Assembly: GCA_043807765.1 (NCBI GenBank)
Contig: JAZDFQ010000044.1
Location: 14,092 to 78,091 of the forward strand
Direction of reading: 5' to 3'
Origin: Stygiobacter sp043807765
Lineage (GTDB): Bacteria > Bacteroidota > Ignavibacteria > Ignavibacteriales > Melioribacteraceae
Length of the DNA: 64,000 nucleotides
The notes beneath the pieces are model-generated. The model saw only the letters and a list, made by a program, of their open reading frames with translations. It was not told the DNA's origin and made no database searches. The position numbers were made by a program, and so were the translations under genes. Position 1 is the stretch's first letter. Every line of letters starts with the position of its first letter. Below are positions 37,983-45,816 of the stretch, one piece after another.

Positions 37983-38407
37983 ATGAAGATAAAAGATGTT
38001 GTGGTGCTAACTAAAGCAATATTAGTTTTAGCCAGCGTCTCCTTTCTTCGCAAAATAGAAATAACATAACTTATTCTTTCGAAGCATTATAACTAGTTGC
38101 CGGAGATTCTGCTATTGTTTTGCCGGATGTTTTCACCGCAGATGAATTCAATAGTAATACGGGGCCTCTAATAAATGCACTACTAATACCAGTTCAAGAA
38201 TTATAAAGCCGAATTAATGAAAAAAATAAACACCGGGATAAAAAAATCATTGTTTACTGCCGAACATGAAATAGAAGTTTATTTGCGCCAGAGACCTTAA
38301 TGAACCGTGGATTTAATGCCTTGAATATGGCGGGTGAAATAACACAATAGAATGCTGAAAATTATCCAATAACTAAAGAAAAGCAAAAAGATAGGTTTCT
38401 GAGATGA
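37983..38407 (+). pseudogene. Exported rhodanese-like protein, decayed
   Basis: Remnant of a secreted sulfurtransferase. A plausible start with ribosome-binding site (AGGAAGTG) gives MKIKDVVVLTKAILVLASVS, a signal peptide. After a frameshift near 38045, one frame reads the rhodanese pattern: VLPDVFTADEFNSN, INALLIPVQEL, DKKIIVYCRT, NRSLFAPETLMNRGFNALNM, AGEITQ and NAENYPI. In-frame stops fall at 38090, after VQEL, at the Gly of the active-site loop CRTGNRS (TGA), and at the Trp of TQWNAENYPI (TAG). The catalytic Cys codon is intact, but the gene cannot make a full protein. It lies directly upstream of the SQR-like gene, where a sulfurtransferase would fit. Confidence 0.78.
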
Positions 38408-39576
38408 ACAAAAAACAAGTACTAATTATTGGAGGCGGGTTTGCCGGAGTGCAAGCAGCCATCGATCTCCAAAAGAAAAAACAATTTAATGTAACACTCG
38501 TTTCAGAGAGAGATTATTTATACCTCTATCCAATATCAATCTGGATACCAACGCGCAAAGCGACTTTTAAAGAAACCACAGTTGATTTAAAAGAGATTCA
38601 AAAAGCTCATGGTTTTAATTTATTAGTGGATTCTGTTCAAGAGATTCACTCTTCTGAAAACAAAGTTATATGCAAAACTAATTTACTTAATTATGACTAT
38701 TTGATTATTGCTATAGGTGCGGAAAAGGTTTCCCATTCTGGTATAGAACACACACTTTCAATTTGCGGTAAACCGGAAGTTTCATTAGCCATTCGAGAGA
38801 AGATGGATTATTTGGTTGCAAAAGGCAGTGGTAAAATTGCAATTGGTTTTGGCGGTAATCCTAAAGATGTATCGGCAGTGCGTGGCGGTCCGGCATTCGA
38901 ACTTCTTTTCAACATTCATTACTTGCTAAAGCAGAAAGGTATTCGAAACAATTATGATCTAATCTTCTTTGCCCCAATGCAAGAGCCGGGTTCACGCATG
39001 GGTAAGGGAGCTATGGCTATGATGGATAAAATGTTTGGATCTTATAATATCAAGAAGCAATATGGTAAGAAGATAAAAAGCTTTACAGAGCGTGGTGTAG
39101 TTCTTGAGGATGATACAATAATTGAAGCTGATTTTACAATGTTTATACCTGGTAATGCCGGGCATAGTGTTTTGCGAAAATCCGATTTGCCTCTTAACGA
39201 AGCTGGCTTTGTAAAGATTGATGATTATGGTTTGGTGAATAGTACTAAAAATGTTTATGCCGTTGGTGATGTAGCAGCACTTGAAGGTCCCGCATGGAGA
39301 GCTAAACAAGGTCATACTGCAGAAATTATGGCTCGTAATGCTGTCTTCAATATCTTAAAAAGTGAAGAGGGAGTTTCGCAGAGAAAGGGTTATCAAAAGC
39401 ATCTTTTTATTATTTGCATTATGGATACTGGTAATGGTGCCGCTTTTGTCTATAGAGATGATAATCGAAGCATCATTATACCTCTTCCTGTGGTTGGACA
39501 TTGGTTAAAAAAGGCGTGGGGCAAATATGCGCGATTAACCAAGATTGGGAAATTTCCACGCCTGCCGGGACTATAA
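38404..39576 (+). CDS. Sulfide:quinone oxidoreductase-like flavoprotein
   Basis: A 390-residue FAD-dependent pyridine-nucleotide-disulfide-fold protein. It begins with the FAD-binding VLIIGGGFAGVQAAIDLQ. A second conserved region is VYAVGDVAALEG (near 285). C-terminal helices rich in Trp and Leu (HWLKKAWGKYARL) fit membrane association as in sulfide:quinone oxidoreductases. Cys121 and Cys338 (FIICIMDTGNG) sit where two of the three SQR cysteines are expected. The middle one, usually near residue 160, is missing, so it may use persulfides, or be a different quinone reductase. Its neighbours (decayed rhodanese, thioredoxins) support sulfur chemistry. Confidence 0.82.
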   Translation: MNKKQVLIIGGGFAGVQAAIDLQKKKQFNVTLVSERDYLYLYPISIWIPTRKATFKETTVDLKEIQKAHGFNLLVDSVQEIHSSENKVICKTNLLNYDYLIIAIGAEKVSHSGIEHTLSICGKPEVSLAIREKMDYLVAKGSGKIAIGFGGNPKDVSAVRGGPAFELLFNIHYLLKQKGIRNNYDLIFFAPMQEPGSRMGKGAMAMMDKMFGSYNIKKQYGKKIKSFTERGVVLEDDTIIEADFTMFIPGNAGHSVLRKSDLPLNEAGFVKIDDYGLVNSTKNVYAVGDVAALEGPAWRAKQGHTAEIMARNAVFNILKSEEGVSQRKGYQKHLFIICIMDTGNGAAFVYRDDNRSIIIPLPVVGHWLKKAWGKYARLTKIGKFPRLPGL

Positions 39577-39578
39577 GA

Positions 39579-40127
39579 ATGGATTGCGTTCAGTGTACAC
39601 CGAAGTATTGCCGCAGTACGGATTCATGTGGTGCTGAAAAATTTGAGAGCGAACAATTGCATGAAGAATATAAAAACGGCACAAATCAAAAGATTATTAC
39701 TGCTGCTGCAAATTTGGTCGATGATGGAAGAGCCGGAAAGTTGTCTAGATTACAAGAGATTATCGAATATGTAAAATCTATGAATTATGAAAAGGTTGGA
39801 TTAGCATACTGTTACGGAATGGAAGCAAATGCAAAGACTCTAAAGGAAATATTCCGGCTAGAAGGAATCAAATTAATTACTGTGTCTTGTACGGTCGGCG
39901 GACTTGCTCAAAACAAAGTTAACTCATTAAGCTGCAATATGAATGTCTCGTGTAATCCGTTAGGTCAAGCTCAGCAGCTAAACGCTGAGGGCGTTCCGTT
40001 AGTTATATTGATGGGGATTTGCCTTGGTCATGATATTATTTTACAGCGTAATCTAGCTGTTGATTTCACGACCTTCGTCGTTAAAGATAGAGTTTTTAAT
40101 CATCAACCAATGTTAGCACTCCTTTAA
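39579..40127 (+). CDS. DUF1847 protein, Cys-rich, putative metal-binding
   Basis: A 182-residue protein. I chose the ATG at 39579, two bases after the SQR stop; longer frames run into the SQR gene. The N-terminus has a Cys cluster (MDCVQCTPKYCRSTDSC) and further Cys at LAYCYGM, VSCTVGG, LSCNMNVSCNP and GICLGHD, the pattern of DUF1847, a family annotated as metal-binding. Its tight spacing suggests co-translation with the SQR-like enzyme and a role in the same redox or metal process. The exact function of the family is unknown. Confidence 0.85.
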   Translation: MDCVQCTPKYCRSTDSCGAEKFESEQLHEEYKNGTNQKIITAAANLVDDGRAGKLSRLQEIIEYVKSMNYEKVGLAYCYGMEANAKTLKEIFRLEGIKLITVSCTVGGLAQNKVNSLSCNMNVSCNPLGQAQQLNAEGVPLVILMGICLGHDIILQRNLAVDFTTFVVKDRVFNHQPMLALL

Positions 40128-40173
40128 TTGGGAGTACAGTTGTCAGTGGTTTGTTTCAATCAGACGAGAAGCT

Positions 40174-40440
40174 ATGCTGTCGGTTCAAAATAATGTTATT
40201 CTAAAAAATATATTTTTTGATTCATCTTTCGTGGAATTTTTTTATTCACTCTACGAAAGGGAATTGACTTCTTCTCAAATAGCGGACATTTTAAATCACG
40301 ATAATGAGTTTGTAGAAAACAAGCCGGTTGTCCTTTTCAAATAAATCTAGCAAAAGTTACTCAAAGAGAGGGTGGAAAATATTTTTGCGCTTTCCAATCC
40401 AAAAGTTTGTGATTCAATTATATCATTAAGGATGTCCTTT
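40174..40440 (+). pseudogene. Possible decayed ArsR-like regulator
   Basis: In the 40128-40643 gap one frame reads VEFFYSLYERELTSSQIADI, like the first helices of an ArsR winged-helix repressor. Then come stops at 40342 (TAA) and shortly after (TAG), and then FALSNPKVCDSIISLR, like the wing and last helix of the same fold. A piece reading VTQREGGK in another frame fits between them. I infer a frameshifted ArsR-type gene. The match is by eye and short, so this is tentative; the position before a thiol/arsenic-type cluster supports it. Confidence 0.4.
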
Positions 40441-40649
40441 ATACTCTTGTATATAATAATAAAATAACAACTGACACTAAAAACCTCTAGAAGTTTATAG
40501 ATTTTTATAAAAATGATCATGAATTATTGTTAGACTTTTCGTCCATAGCAACGAATCCATCAGCCGAATCTTGCATCTAATAATTTGGGTGGGAATTATA
40601 GTAGTCAAAATTAGAAATTACATCTAAGCAGTATAATTTTGAGGTGGAC

Positions 40650-41261
40650 ATGGGCAATAAGCATTTAGGTAAAAAGAAATACGCACCAACATTTTTTCAA
40701 AGAAATAAAAAGCGGATTTACGCTGGATCGCTAATTGGATTAGTGCTGATTCTTCTTTTGGTAAATAATAAAAGCTTATTGTTTGGAAAGGGTGATAATG
40801 AAGGTTCTCTTCCGTTTAATTATGCCGGTTCGATGGGAATGAATCCGGTAGAAGCTCCCAATTTCAAATTAGAAACTATTTTTGGTAATCAGCTTAAACT
40901 CTCGGATTACAGAGGTAAAGTTATAATTGTTGATTTCTGGGCTACCTGGTGTTCACCATGCAGACGTGGAATCCCCGATCTAATCGAATTAAAAAGGAAA
41001 TATGGTAATCAAGGATTTGAAGTAATAGGAATTTCGGTTGATACAGATACTAAAGCCGATGTTGTTCCGTTCGTTAAAGAGAACGGAATAAATTACCCGG
41101 TTGTTTATGCTGATGATGCGATTGCTTTAAGATATGGCGGAATTAGCTCTATCCCAACCTCTTTTGTTATTGATAAAACCGGGAAAATTTCTGCAAGTTA
41201 TGTCGGGTTAACGTCCATATCAGAATATGAAGAGCTGATTAATAAATTACTTCAACAGTAA
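40650..41261 (+). CDS. TlpA-like membrane-anchored thioredoxin
   Basis: A protein of about 203 residues with a cytoplasmic basic head, one membrane helix (about 25-43) and a periplasmic thioredoxin domain. The domain has LSDYRGKVIIVDFWATWCSP followed by CRRG, so the active site is CSPC, plus the cis-Pro strand SSIPTSFVID. It belongs with TlpA/ResA-type thiol-disulfide reductases. The ATG at 40650 follows GAGG at 5 bases; an in-frame GTG at 40644 would add two residues. Together with the Trx-TrxR fusion downstream it could carry electrons across the membrane to an extracytoplasmic thiol. Confidence 0.88.
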   Translation: MGNKHLGKKKYAPTFFQRNKKRIYAGSLIGLVLILLLVNNKSLLFGKGDNEGSLPFNYAGSMGMNPVEAPNFKLETIFGNQLKLSDYRGKVIIVDFWATWCSPCRRGIPDLIELKRKYGNQGFEVIGISVDTDTKADVVPFVKENGINYPVVYADDAIALRYGGISSIPTSFVIDKTGKISASYVGLTSISEYEELINKLLQQ

Positions 41262-41346
41262 TGAAACTTGATCTACGGTTAGTTTGAAGTTTTATTGAAC
41301 TTATTTAGTAAAAAATTTTTGATTGAGAGAATAACTTAAGGCAGTA

Positions 41347-41529
41347 ATGGACAGTAGAAGAAAATTTCAAATTGGTGTAGGGATAGTTCTGTTGGTTAGC
41401 GGATTGGCAACGAATGGTTCATTCTGGGGTGCTGGAATATTCATGATTCTTGTTGGCGTTTTTAATTTTTGCCCCACTTGTAGGAATGGTTCATGTGAGG
41501 TGAAGCCGAAGAAAATTGAAAAAGAATAA
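41347..41529 (+). CDS. Small membrane protein, DUF2892/YgaP-like
   Basis: A 60-residue protein with two short hydrophobic segments (about 8-22 and 27-41), followed by NFCPTCRNGSC and a charged tail. The layout resembles the DUF2892 inner-membrane module often found with rhodanese domains (YgaP), which ends in a similar FCP motif. The CPTC and SC cysteines could bind metal or form a disulfide. It lies between the TlpA-like and Trx-TrxR genes and probably works in the same sulfur/redox process. Confidence 0.65.
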   Translation: MDSRRKFQIGVGIVLLVSGLATNGSFWGAGIFMILVGVFNFCPTCRNGSCEVKPKKIEKE

Positions 41530-41632
41530 AAAGGTTTATTCGGCTTCCGAATTTTCTCATTGTTTTGAATCTTTTGACGAGTAATAACATCCCATCAGTA
41601 AAATTATATCAAGTTTTTAAGGAATATCCCAA

Positions 41633-42916
41633 ATGTCGGCAAAGATTAAAAGTATAACGGCTGCTGAATTCGAAAACGAAGTTCTCAATCAAGATAATGT
41701 TGTTTTGGATTTTTATTCAACGGAGTGCCCGCCTTGCGAGGCGCTAGCTAGTAAGTATGAAGGCTTGAGTGAGATATACGGAAACGATATTAAGTTCTTA
41801 AAAATATTTAGACAGGAAAACAAAGAATTAGCCGTAAAACTAGGTGTTACTTCATCACCAACATTATTGTTCTATAAAAAAGGTAAAAATGTTGGCGAAA
41901 GATTAAGCGGTGGAATTAAACGATCTGATATTGTTAAGAATTTGGAATTACTCATATCAAATGATAGAGCAACAAAGTTAAAAAGTACAATTAAGAAATC
42001 GGAAACGAATTGCGATGTATTAATACTTGGTGCTGGACCAGCAGGTTTAACTTCCGGAATTTATTCTGCTCAAGCAAAATTAAATACAATTATTGTTGAT
42101 AAAGAATTGCCCGGCGGTCAAGTAAAAGTAACGCACATGGTTTGGAATTATCCGGGTTATGAAGAACCAATTTCCGGTTATATGCTGATGCACCACATGT
42201 CGGAGCAAGCTAGAATTGCCGGTGTAAATTTTAGATCTGCAGTTGATATAACGAATATCGATTTGGTAAACAAAGCTGTAGAAATTGACGGTGTTGAAAC
42301 AATCCATGCTAAGAAAATTGTAATTGCAACCGGCTCTTCACCAAGGCAATTGGGTGTTAATGGAGAGGTAGAATACAAGGGTCAAGGCATTTCTTACTGC
42401 GCCACTTGCGACGCAAAATTTTACGAAGGAAAACACGTAGTAGTGATAGGCGGCGGAAATTCAGCGATTGAAGAGAGTCTTTTCATAACAAAGTTTGCCG
42501 GCAAAGTTACTATTGTTCATCAGTTCGATAAACTCCAGGCAAATAAAGTGGCTCAAGAAAAAGCCTTCGCAAATCCCAAAATAGAATTCATGTTTGAACA
42601 TGAACCGAGAGAATTTGTAAAAAATGGCTCAACGGTTAACGAAGTAATTGTAGAGGATTTAAAAACCGGTGAACAAAAAACAATTAATTGCGACGGTGTA
42701 TTCATCTTTGCCGGCATGAAACCAAATTTAGAAGATTTAGACAATCGGTTGACTCTTGATAACTGGGGATATGTTAGTGTTAATGCGAATATGAAAACAA
42801 ATATAGATGATGTTTTCGCAATTGGTGATGTTGCCGGAAAGCAGTTTAGACAGATTACAACTGCAGTTTCAGATGGAACAGTCGCTGCAATTACAATATC
42901 AAAAGAACTTGAATAG
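41633..42916 (+). CDS. Thioredoxin-thioredoxin reductase fusion
   Basis: A 427-residue fusion. Residues 1-110 form a thioredoxin domain with active site ECPPC (Cys32, Cys35) and the cis-Pro region TSSPTLLFYKKG. From about 125 follows a complete low-molecular-weight thioredoxin reductase: FAD loop ILGAGPAGLTSG (131-142), the redox pair in SYCATCD (Cys256, Cys259), the NADPH loop IGGGNSAIEE, and the C-terminal FAIGDVAGKQFRQ. In most bacteria these are separate proteins. The fusion would deliver NADPH electrons straight to its own thioredoxin, perhaps for the adjacent methyltransferase, because arsenite methyltransferases need thiols. Confidence 0.93.
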   Translation: MSAKIKSITAAEFENEVLNQDNVVLDFYSTECPPCEALASKYEGLSEIYGNDIKFLKIFRQENKELAVKLGVTSSPTLLFYKKGKNVGERLSGGIKRSDIVKNLELLISNDRATKLKSTIKKSETNCDVLILGAGPAGLTSGIYSAQAKLNTIIVDKELPGGQVKVTHMVWNYPGYEEPISGYMLMHHMSEQARIAGVNFRSAVDITNIDLVNKAVEIDGVETIHAKKIVIATGSSPRQLGVNGEVEYKGQGISYCATCDAKFYEGKHVVVIGGGNSAIEESLFITKFAGKVTIVHQFDKLQANKVAQEKAFANPKIEFMFEHEPREFVKNGSTVNEVIVEDLKTGEQKTINCDGVFIFAGMKPNLEDLDNRLTLDNWGYVSVNANMKTNIDDVFAIGDVAGKQFRQITTAVSDGTVAAITISKELE

Positions 42917-42953
42917 AAAGCCTGAAGTATCTTTCACTAATAAGTAGAGTAAA

Positions 42954-43598
42954 ATGAATACAATTGAAATTAACAAACGTTACAGTGAACTTGCAGAAAG
43001 CAGTTGTTGTCTATCTTGTGGTGGCGCAATCAACTATGCAGAACCACAACTTGGTGAGTTTTGTGTTGATTTGGGATGCGGTAGAGGAAATGATGTTTTA
43101 AGAATGGCTGAAGCAGTTGGCGAAAACGGCTTTGTTTATGGTGTTGATGTATCTGACGGAATGCTGGAGAAAGCAAAAGCTAACGCAGATAAATTTGGAG
43201 TAACAAATGTAAAATTTGTTAAATCTGAATTGGAAAAAATAGAAATTGATGATAAGCAAGCAAATCTTGTAATTTCTAATTGTACTATTAATCATGCTTT
43301 GGATAAGTTAAAAGTATGGCAAGAAGTTTTACGCATTCTTAAAAAAGGTGGTCGTTTTTCTGTAAGTGATATTTATTCTTTGGAAGAAGTTCCGGATGAA
43401 TATAGAAACGATCCGGTTGCTGTTGCAGAATGCTGGGCCGGTGCAATTACTAAAGAGCTTTATTTGAGCATTCTGAATGAAGTAGGTTTTGTTGATATAC
43501 AAATTATTGAAGAAAGTATGCCGTATGATAAAGGAAAAATAAAAGTTGCCAGCTTTACGGTTGTTGGCAAAAGGAGAAACTGTAATTGTTCTCATTGA
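42954..43598 (+). CDS. ArsM-like SAM-dependent methyltransferase
   Basis: A 214-residue class I methyltransferase. The SAM site is VDLGCGRGNDVL (about 38-49) followed by VYGVDVSDGML. The sequence matches arsenite methyltransferases at two functional cysteines: Cys110 in VISNCTIN and Cys160 in AECWAGA. It also has an N-terminal Cys group ESSCCLSCGG (Cys18, 19, 22). It could therefore methylate As(III) or a related metalloid bound by Cys. It is shorter than usual ArsM proteins (about 260-280). It lies 37 bp after the Trx-TrxR fusion and just upstream of a Cys-bearing peptide and a radical SAM enzyme, so a peptide substrate is also possible. Confidence 0.82.
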   Translation: MNTIEINKRYSELAESSCCLSCGGAINYAEPQLGEFCVDLGCGRGNDVLRMAEAVGENGFVYGVDVSDGMLEKAKANADKFGVTNVKFVKSELEKIEIDDKQANLVISNCTINHALDKLKVWQEVLRILKKGGRFSVSDIYSLEEVPDEYRNDPVAVAECWAGAITKELYLSILNEVGFVDIQIIEESMPYDKGKIKVASFTVVGKRRNCNCSH

Positions 43599-43684
43599 TC
43601 AACTCATGGACTAAATGATTTTGAATCAAAAGGTAATTGAACATTTTCGATTATCACTTATTGTACTAACTACGGAGGCAGATG

Positions 43685-43777
43685 ATGAAATCTCTCATCT
43701 CAAAAAAGAAGAGCAATGTAAAAATTGCTCAGTGTTGTGCTAAAGTCTCGGCAATTGTTACAGGTTGCCACGATTAG
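43685..43777 (+). CDS. 30-residue Cys-containing peptide, candidate RiPP precursor
   Basis: A small gene with an excellent ribosome-binding site (GGAGG at 43674-43678, six bases before the ATG; an ATG at 43682 is also in frame). The product starts MKSLISKKKSNVKIAQ, a basic leader-like part, and ends CCAKVSAIVTGCHD, a core with a CC pair and a third Cys nine residues on. A hairpin terminator lies 17 bp after its stop, and a radical SAM/SPASM enzyme follows. This gene order (short Cys peptide, weak terminator, maturase) is typical of ribosomally made, radical-SAM-modified peptides. I do not recognise the precursor family. Confidence 0.7.
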   Translation: MKSLISKKKSNVKIAQCCAKVSAIVTGCHD

Positions 43778-43793
43778 CAATTAGTACGGGAGT

Positions 43794-43822
43794 ATCCGGC
43801 TTTATGCCGGATTTCTTTTATT
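43794..43822 (+). terminator. Hairpin terminator/attenuator between peptide and maturase genes
   Basis: A perfect 7-bp stem, atccggc with gccggat, and a 5-base loop are followed by ttcttttatt. It lies between the Cys peptide and the radical SAM gene. A leaky terminator here would give much more peptide mRNA than enzyme mRNA, as is common in peptide-modification operons. Confidence 0.72.
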
Positions 43823-43845
43823 AACGATCTATGTAGGATATGCAA

Positions 43846-45156
43846 ATGAAGTTTTCTAAGTACAATATCTTTTCCCAAATAAGAAATTCTGAAAATTATT
43901 ATTTAGTTAACCTGCTTACCGGTAATGCCGATATTCTTCAACCGGACAAAGCCGAAGAAATAGTTAAAGGTAACTATACGGATGTTGAAGAGTATATTGA
44001 GAAAGGATATTTGGTTGATGAGAAGGAAGAGAAGAAGCTATACATGAAAAAATATCTCGAGTTCATTGAGGCCAGAGATAAAGATGAAATACAAATATTT
44101 CTTGTTCCCTGGTATGCTTGCAACTTTGGATGCGATTATTGCTATCAATCCGGCTATGAAAATATAAAGCAGTCTATTTCAAAAGATATTATTGATGCAT
44201 TCTTCTCTTACATAAAAAGCGAATTTGCCGGGAAAAGAAAATACATTACTGTTTTTGGCGGTGAGCCTCTTTTGCCAGCAGAGGCTTCAAAAAAATCGGT
44301 TGAGTACATACTACAATGTGCTACTGAAAATGGAATTGATACGGCTTTTGTTACCAATGGATATTCCCTAAGGGAATATTCACCAACATTAAAAAAATAC
44401 GGAATAAGAGAAATACAAGTAACATTAGATGGACTTGAAGATGTGCACAACATGCGCCGCCCATTAAAAGGCGGTGGTGGAACATTTCAGAATATTGTTG
44501 AAGGAATAGATGCTGCTTTGGCAGATCGAATCAATATCAATCTTCGGGTTGTAATTGATAAAGAAAACTTAAACTCTCTAGTTGATCTTTCAAAGTTTGC
44601 TGTAGAAAGAGGTTGGACAAATAGCCCATACTTCAAAACTCAACTTGGAAGAAATTATGAGTTGCATTATTGTCAGTCGGCACAAAGTAAATTGTTCACA
44701 CGTCTCGAATTCTACGAGGCTATATATTCTTTAATTCTTCAGCATCCGGAAGTATTGGAATTCCATAAACCGGCTTTTTCTATTTCGAAATTTTTGTTCG
44801 ACAATGGCGAACTGCCGGCTCCTCTATTTGATGATTGCACCGGATGTAAAACTGAATGGGCTTTTGATAGTTCCGGACAGATTTATTCTTGTACTGCCAC
44901 AGTAGGAAAAAAGGGAGAGGAGCTTGGAACATTCTATCCGACAGTTCACAAAAAGGAAGATCTGATAAAGATTTGGGAGGGAAGAGATGTCACAACAATT
45001 CCAGAGTGCAAAGATTGTAATTTACAGTTAGCTTGCGGCGGTGGTTGTGCTTCAATTGCAAAAAATAAAAACGGAATCCTAAACTCGCCGGATTGCAGAC
45101 CGATTACAGAATTGTTGCAAATGGGAATAGCTCATTATTTTGAAGAAGTGAAATAA
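43846..45156 (+). CDS. Radical SAM/SPASM peptide-modifying enzyme
   Basis: An enzyme of about 436 residues. An N-terminal region with short strands (NYYLVNLLTGNADILQPDKA), possibly the peptide-binding part, precedes the radical SAM core. The cluster motif is CNFGCDYC (Cys92, 96, 99 from the ATG at 43846), with VFGGEPLL, FVTNGYSL and VTLDGLEDVHNMRRP. The C-terminal SPASM domain binds extra Fe-S clusters: DDCTGCKTEW, IYSCTATVGKKGEELG, ECKDCNLQLACGGGCAS and PDCRP. An ATG at 43840 is also in frame but too close to AGGA. SPASM enzymes of this form usually make thioether or C-C crosslinks in peptides. The 30-residue Cys peptide directly upstream is the likely substrate. Confidence 0.92.
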   Translation: MKFSKYNIFSQIRNSENYYLVNLLTGNADILQPDKAEEIVKGNYTDVEEYIEKGYLVDEKEEKKLYMKKYLEFIEARDKDEIQIFLVPWYACNFGCDYCYQSGYENIKQSISKDIIDAFFSYIKSEFAGKRKYITVFGGEPLLPAEASKKSVEYILQCATENGIDTAFVTNGYSLREYSPTLKKYGIREIQVTLDGLEDVHNMRRPLKGGGGTFQNIVEGIDAALADRININLRVVIDKENLNSLVDLSKFAVERGWTNSPYFKTQLGRNYELHYCQSAQSKLFTRLEFYEAIYSLILQHPEVLEFHKPAFSISKFLFDNGELPAPLFDDCTGCKTEWAFDSSGQIYSCTATVGKKGEELGTFYPTVHKKEDLIKIWEGRDVTTIPECKDCNLQLACGGGCASIAKNKNGILNSPDCRPITELLQMGIAHYFEEVK

Positions 45157-45176
45157 TCGTGTATAGGGAGATATTC

Positions 45177-45719
45177 ATGAATGAAAGAGTTTACAGTAGT
45201 GGCGTTGACAAATTACGCTCAGCAGAAAGAATCGAAAGGCTTGAAGTTGAACGTGTAGTTGATCTTTGTTTAAAAGAAAAAGGAATAAATTCTGTTCTGG
45301 ATGTTGGAACCGGAAGCGGAGTTTTTGCCGAAGCATTCTTTAAGAGAAATTTACTTGTAAGCGGAATTGATCCGAATCCGGAAATGATTGAGGCGGCAAA
45401 ATCTTATTTGCCAGATTGCAATTTCAAATTGGCGTCGGCAGAAGTGTTGCCCTTCGATGATAAATCATTCGACATGGTCTTTATGGGATTAGTTCTTCAC
45501 GAAGTGGATGACTACAAAAAGGTGATTGATGAAGCCAAGAGAGTAGCAGTAAAACAAATAGCAGTTTTGGAATGGAACTATATAGTCCAACAGATTGGAC
45601 CACCGTTAGAGCATAGATTAAAACCGGAATTTTTAAAACATCTTTCTATTGGAGCGGGGATAAATTCATTCGAAATACTACCGCTAACAAATTTATCATT
45701 GTATTTGTTAAAGATATAA
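45177..45719 (+). CDS. Class I SAM-dependent methyltransferase
   Basis: A methyltransferase of about 180 residues (UbiE/Methyltransf_11 type) with SAM-binding SVLDVGTGSGVFAEA, SGIDPNPEMIEAAKS and FDMVFMGLVLHEV. I chose the ATG at 45177, six bases after AGGGAG; a GTG at 45159 would add six residues. It follows the radical SAM gene closely and is probably in the same operon, where it may methylate the modified peptide or a metalloid. It lacks the ArsM cysteines of the enzyme at 42954. Confidence 0.85.
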   Translation: MNERVYSSGVDKLRSAERIERLEVERVVDLCLKEKGINSVLDVGTGSGVFAEAFFKRNLLVSGIDPNPEMIEAAKSYLPDCNFKLASAEVLPFDDKSFDMVFMGLVLHEVDDYKKVIDEAKRVAVKQIAVLEWNYIVQQIGPPLEHRLKPEFLKHLSIGAGINSFEILPLTNLSLYLLKI

Positions 45720-45816
45720 ATTCGCTAGACTAAACCGGCTGCAAAATACTCACAAGACATGACTGTAAATACAGTATCTTATGCATCAAATATTTTAATG
45801 TCTAGAGAGAAGTTAT

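Noticed and set aside
38227..38300. TGA in the rhodanese active-site loop as a selenocysteine codon
   Set aside because: The TGA replaces the Gly after CRT, not the catalytic Cys; other stops (TAA, TAG) and a frameshift are present, so it is simple decay.
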